DNA of 23,275 nucleotides from UMGS1590 sp963558655 (GTDB lineage Bacteria; Bacillota; Peptococcia; Peptococcales; Peptococcaceae): assembly GCA_963558655.1 (NCBI GenBank), contig CAUWHJ010000029.1:1-23275 (forward strand), given 5' to 3'. Numbering within the stretch: position 1 is the first letter of the stretch; the number at the start of each line of letters is the position of its first letter. This document shows, in pieces, positions 17,701-23,275 of this stretch. A program made the translations under genes and the position numbers. Below the pieces are notes generated by a model. It worked only from the letters and a program-made list of their open reading frames with translations. It was not told the origin of the DNA and did not search any database.

Positions 17701-18326
17701 CGAACCGCTTTCAAATGACGCTGACCGCTGCTGTTACGAATTTCTTCCTGTAATTCAGCACTAAGCTTATCGAGATCAATTTCCTCAAGCAGCTCCTTGG
17801 CAGCTTCCGCACCGATGCCGGCGCGGAAACGATTGCCATACTGAGCACGCATATCGCGGTATTCACTTTCGCTGAGGATTTGATATTTACTAAGTTCATC
17901 GACATCGCCTGGATCGATGACAATGTAAGATACAAAGTAGATGACGCGTTCCAGCTGACGTGGGCTCATATTGAGAATAAGACCCATGCGGCTTGGAATG
18001 CCCTTAAAATACCAAATGTGGGTGCAAGGCGCTGCCAGTTCAATGTGGCCCATGCGTTCACGGCGCACTTTAGAACGGGTAACCTCTACCCCGCAACGGT
18101 CACAAATAACCCCTTTGAAACGCACACGTTTGTATTTACCGCAACTACATTCCCAGTCTTTTGTTGGCCCGAAAATGCGTTCACAGAACAAACCGTCACG
18201 TTCTGGTTTCAGGGTTCTATAATTGATGGTTTCTGGTTTTTTTACTTCACCGCTGCTCCAGCTACGGATCGCTTCCGCACTGGCCAGATTGATTGAAATA
18301 TGATCGACTTTATTGATGTTTCCCAA
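14769..18326 (-). CDS. rpoC: DNA-directed RNA polymerase subunit beta'
   Basis: The protein has 1185 residues, typical of Bacillota. It forms the catalytic centre of RNA polymerase together with RpoB. The N-terminal zinc site has C60, C62, C75 and C78 (CSCGK, CDRCG). The Mg-binding NADFDGDQ lies near residue 450. The second zinc cluster lies near 850 (CRSRHGVCSKCYG, with an upstream CGT). The trigger-loop and bridge-helix region (MRGLMADPSGKTIEMPI) is intact. The start is TTG (LGNINKVDH) with GGGAG 8 bases upstream. It begins 30 bases after rpoB and is followed by a terminator. Confidence 0.98.
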   Translation of the reverse strand: MGNINKVDHISINLASAEAIRSWSSGEVKKPETINYRTLKPERDGLFCERIFGPTKDWECSCGKYKRVRFKGVICDRCGVEVTRSKVRRERMGHIELAAPCTHIWYFKGIPSRMGLILNMSPRQLERVIYFVSYIVIDPGDVDELSKYQILSESEYRDMRAQYGNRFRAGIGAEAAKELLEEIDLDKLSAELQEEIRNSSGQRHLKAVRRFEVVEGMRASGNNPAWMVLDVLPVIPPDIRPMVQLDGGRFATSDLNDLYRRVLNRNNRLKRLLDLGAPDIIVRNEKRMLQEAVDALIDNGRRGRPVTGPGNRALKSLSDMLKGKQGRFRQNLLGKRVDYSGRSVIVVGPELKMHQCGLPKEMAVELFKPFVMRKLLEDGTAHNIKSAKRMVERFDNAIWDVLEDVIKDHPVLLNRAPTLHRLGIQAFEPVLVEGRALKLHPLACTAYNADFDGDQMAVHVPLSTEAQAEARILMLAANNILNPKDGRPVTVPTQDMVLGSYYMTIEREDALGAGKYFCSPTEAQLAYDAGAIHLQAPIHVRMNDGNIIETTVGRIIFNNPIPEKVPFVNEVVGKKKLGNIVDACFRIYGASGTANMLDGIKAQGFKYSTQSGISIGYMDMVIPESKQTLLDEAEAKVDRIETKFRRGLITDDERYKLVIDVWTKCTDDIGNALLENLGKFNSINMMATSGARGNNQQIRQLAGMRGLMADPSGKTIEMPIKANFREGLTVLEYFISSHGARKGLADTALRTADSGYLTRRLVDVAQDVIVRELDCGTESGLTVRAIMNGTETIEPLWERVAGRYLASDVLHPETGEVLAHRNDYISDEEAKAIEAAGVKEVRIRSALTCRSRHGVCSKCYGRNLATGVLVDVGEAVGTVAAQSIGEPGTQLTMRTFHTGGIAGGDITQGLPRVEELFEARRPKGQAVITEVDGRVSIGENKGRTEVTVITDNGEAHAYVIPFAAHLAVMEGQTVEAGQELTEGSINPQDLLLIKGPLGVQEYLLRGVQQVYRLQGVDINDKHIEVMVRQMMRKVKIEEVGDSNFLAGSQVDIIDFDEENERLEAEGLRPAVGETQLLGITKAALATDSFLSAASFQETTKVLTDSAIKGKNDYLIGLKENVILGKLIPAGTGMRHYRRIELEGEAYGGAYDEVNAVIDGVDGDENSEFVESTMKEQVKDDRPVFI

Positions 18327-18356
18327 AAGAGACGCTCCCTTCTACATCGAATGGCA

Positions 18357-21767
<3,411 letters not shown>

Positions 21768-21872
21768 AGCGTTCACCCCTTACTAAATCTTTAGACGAAG
21801 CTGCGTACGACAAACAAAATAGTATAAAATGATGGTTATCGCTAAGGATACCATCTTAGTAATAGCCTATCA

Positions 21873-21901
21873 ATTTTAAGGCAAATAAGAACCAAAGTCA
21901 A
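21873..21901 (-). promoter_or_regulatory. Promoter of rpoB-rpoC
   Basis: On the minus strand TTGACT (21896-21901), a 17-base spacer and TAAAAT (21873-21878). It is a near-consensus sigma-A promoter giving a leader of about 100 bases. It lies downstream of the terminator at 21987-22016, so rpoBC is transcribed independently of the genes upstream. Confidence 0.85.
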
Positions 21902-21986
21902 TACCTCTCACGCATTTTCTCATGATTTTCGCTCACATTTTTCACTATTGCTCTTTTTCGTGCGGCACCATGCAAAATTTCTCCGC

Positions 21987-22016
21987 AAAAAAAGAGCGAT
22001 AGAACTCGTCTATCGC
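21987..22016 (-). terminator. Intrinsic terminator upstream of rpoB
   Basis: GCGATAG pairs with CTATCGC (21996-22002 and 22010-22016) around a 7-base loop. On the minus strand TC and seven T follow. It closes the padR and DUF2812-remnant unit. Confidence 0.8.
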
Positions 22017-22039
22017 CCGCAAAATCATTCGTCCAAAAA

Positions 22040-22578
22040 CTATCGCCTCATCAGCCGCCAATATTTATAGCCAAAGCGCGCAAAAAGCAGCACACAAGTG
22101 ATAAGCACTGCGCCAAACACTACGTTAACCACCCAGAACATATTTGCCCATGGCACAATCCCTAAAAGCTACGGCACATACAAAGCTAATGAAAGAACGA
22201 CCAATATAAAAAAGATAACAAGCAAGGGAATCATTTGCCCACGCTAAACACGTTGCACCATCTCTAAGCGTGACGCATCACTGCAAAAGATGCCTTTCTC
22301 ATTTTCTGCCAAACAGGCTGCCGGTTTGCGAAAGTAAGCATAACCGTTGTAAGTTTGCACATATTCCCAGCCACAATCTACAAACATCTGAATATATGTC
22401 GCATAGTCTCACTGCGCCTCCTGATTATAGTCCAGCTAATAAACCACATCTTCCGGTTTGTAGCGTTCAAACGTGTAAATCATGCCGCCATGCTAGAGTT
22501 TCCACCCCTTCGCGTGCATTAGTTCGCCTCATTCTCCCAATTTGCCACCACAAAAAATCTAAAGGTTTTCTTCGTCAT
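22040..22578 (-). pseudogene. Decayed DUF2812-family membrane protein gene
   Basis: ATG at 22578 overlaps the end of the padR gene and gives MTKKTFRFFVVANWENEA. A frameshift near 22525-22530 then moves into the frame that carries MHAKGWKL, MIYTFERYKPEDVVY, DYATYIQMFVDCGWEYV and AYFRKPA, followed by two membrane segments (IPLLVIFFILVVLSLALYV and MFWVVNVVFGAVLITCVLLF) and RFGYKYWRLMRR. These match the DUF2812 pattern. In that frame there are TAG codons at 22493-22495, 22436-22438, 22244-22246 and 22169-22171, and a TGA at 22409-22411, before a final TAG at 22040. Each internal TAG is one C-to-T change from CAG (Gln). PadR-DUF2812 pairs are common in Bacillota, the regulator controlling its partner. 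Here the partner cannot be made. Confidence 0.85.
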
Positions 22579-22867
22579 TTTCACGATCTCTCACCTCCAC
22601 CATATTCCGATATAAACGCTCGATTCGTTTCATCTCAGTAGCCAACACTTCCTGGCCAAGAGCCGTTATCTCATAGTTTTTCCGTTTCTGTTCCTCGCAA
22701 AGAAACTGAATCAATCCATCTTTTTCTATCTTTGATAAACTCTCATATAGCGTTCCAGGCGTCAACACAAGCGCGCCCTCCGTCAACGCTTCCACCTCCT
22801 TCACAATGTGATACCCATGCGCCGGTCGGCGAAAACACAACAAAATATAAAAACTCGTCTCTGTCAT
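22559..22867 (-). CDS. PadR-family transcriptional regulator
   Basis: The protein has 102 residues, the length of the short PadR subgroup. It has a winged helix-turn-helix with the family signature HGYHIVKEVEAL, then LTPGTLYESLSKIEKDGLI and the wing (KRKNYEITALGQEVL). A C-terminal helix for dimerisation follows (MKRIERLYRNMVEVRD). The start has no clear ribosome binding site and lies only 17 bases after the tRNA terminator, so its expression may be weak or come from read-through. Its stop is TAG, the only TAG stop among the intact genes here. It overlaps the start of the decayed DUF2812 gene by 20 bases, as expected for a coupled pair. The frame is intact although the partner gene is dead. 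Confidence 0.88.
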   Translation of the reverse strand: MTETSFYILLCFRRPAHGYHIVKEVEALTEGALVLTPGTLYESLSKIEKDGLIQFLCEEQKRKNYEITALGQEVLATEMKRIERLYRNMVEVRDRENDEENL

Positions 22868-22883
22868 TTCAATCTATTGTGGC

Positions 22884-22929
22884 AAAAAAATATGCACATC
22901 TTTCTAATTAAAAGAAAGATGTGCATATT
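22884..22929 (-). terminator. Intrinsic terminator of the tRNA-Val transcript
   Basis: A perfect 17-bp hairpin has arms 22889-22905 and 22913-22929 and a 7-base loop. It begins 3 bases after the tRNA and is followed on the minus strand by TTTTTT. Confidence 0.92.
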
Positions 22930-22932
22930 ATC

Positions 22933-23006
22933 TGGGCGATACTGGACTCGAACCAGCGACCCCCTGCATGTGAGGCAGATACTCTAACCAACTGAGCTAA
23001 TCACCC
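22933..23006 (-). tRNA. tRNA-Val (anticodon CAC)
   Basis: The 74-base gene folds into a complete cloverleaf. The acceptor is GGGTGAT with ATCGCCC. The D stem is GCTC/GAGT. The anticodon stem is TCTGC/GCAGG around loop CTCACAT, giving anticodon CAC, which reads GUG. The T arm is GCTGG-TTCGAGT-CCAGT, and the discriminator base is A. The 3' CCA is not encoded (the next bases are GAT). It has its own promoter and terminator. Confidence 0.96.
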
Positions 23007-23019
23007 TTGTCCGTATAAA

Positions 23020-23048
23020 ACCTTACTACTATTTTTTCAATTTGTCAA
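23020..23048 (-). promoter_or_regulatory. Promoter of tRNA-Val
   Basis: On the minus strand TTGACA (23043-23048), a 17-base spacer and TAAGGT (23020-23025). The tRNA begins 13 bases after the -10. The -35 is consensus and the -10 is weaker. Confidence 0.7.
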
Positions 23049-23211
23049 CCCCTTCTCACCTTGTTCTCCACCCACTTGACATCACACAAGAAGATAGTCT
23101 GCATATGAAAATAGAGAAACAGTATGCAACCATTTCCCCACCACTTTGATAAATGCATCATCGCCTTGTTACAGCTTGCAATATTCTCACATACACAAAA
23201 TCTATCCCAAC

Positions 23212-23250
23212 ACAACAAAACCCCCACCCTGCATCAGCAAGGTGGGGGTT
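23212..23250 (-). terminator. Intrinsic terminator following the 5S rRNA end
   Basis: AACCCCCACC pairs with GGTGGGGGTT over 10 bp (23219-23228 and 23241-23250), with an inner 3-bp TGC/GCA stem. The minus-strand tail is TTTTGTTGTGTT. The 160 bases between this and the tRNA promoter hold nothing I can identify. Confidence 0.7.
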
Positions 23251-23258
23251 CCACTTTA

Positions 23259-23275
23259 TCCTGGCAATGACCTAT
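23259..23275 (-). rRNA. rrf: 3' end of a 5S rRNA gene (rest beyond the window)
   Basis: Read on minus from the right edge, TAGGTCATTGCCAGG matches the characteristic 3' end of Bacillota 5S rRNA (GAGAGTAGGTCATTGCCAGG type). A terminator follows at once. Only about 17 bases are visible, so the call rests on this short match and its position. Confidence 0.6.

Noticed and set aside
22040..22578. TAG reassigned to glutamine in this genome
   Set aside because: The long intact genes (rpoB, rpoC, fusA, the 1004-codon surface gene) contain no in-frame TAG, and this remnant also has a TGA and a frameshift. Decay of one gene explains it better.
23045..23227. A 60-codon minus-strand open frame between the 5S terminator and tRNA-Val
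   Set aside because: It has no ribosome binding site, starts inside the terminator and covers the tRNA promoter.

Overview
The window looks like a chromosomal segment of a Bacillota (Firmicutes) bacterium, most likely from the Clostridia and related anaerobes. This rests on the gene content and order rpoB-rpoC-rpsL-rpsG-fusA-tuf, AGGAGG-type ribosome binding sites, TTGACA-17-TATAAT-like promoters, frequent GTG/TTG starts, a YfhO-family membrane protein and an S-layer-homology (SLH) surface protein. I cannot name a genus from the sequence alone.

Positions 1-4229 (all minus): a large secreted surface protein runs off the left edge. It has a signal peptide, a von Willebrand A domain with a complete metal site, a Listeria-Bacteroides-type repeat and the beginning of an SLH domain. 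A tyrosine recombinase lies upstream of it. Between the two genes is a 373-base gap bounded by two inverted copies of a 22-bp element (21 of 22 bases identical). Each copy is GGACAA-N10-TTGTCC, the layout of a tyrosine-recombinase crossover site. The roughly 240 bp between the copies hold an extended -10 promoter facing away from the surface gene and an intrinsic terminator facing toward it. I read this as a phase-variation switch (inverton) for the surface protein, apparently in its OFF orientation. It is the main find of the window.

Positions 4282-7850 (minus): two tandem terminators, a LysR-family regulator and a YfhO-family multispanning membrane protein. Positions 7882-10095 (plus): an OmpR-family response regulator with a promoter and TTTAAG-like direct repeats, then its histidine kinase, which is broken by a frameshift near the end of the first membrane segment. 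Convergent terminators separate the kinase from tuf.

Positions 10111-21901 (minus): the core information-processing block. rpoB and rpoC have their own promoter and end at a terminator. rpsL, rpsG, fusA and tuf follow as a second unit with a strong promoter and a structured leader. Upstream of rpoB there are no rplK/A/J/L genes, and the L7Ae-like gene often found between rpoC and rpsL is missing. S12 carries Arg at the position where streptomycin-resistance K88R changes map, and RpoB has an 87-residue acidic tail.

Positions 21987-23275 (minus): the 3' end of a 5S rRNA gene at the right edge, a terminator, tRNA-Val(CAC) with its own promoter and terminator, a PadR-family regulator, and a decayed DUF2812-type membrane protein gene carrying four in-frame TAG codons, one TGA and a frameshift.
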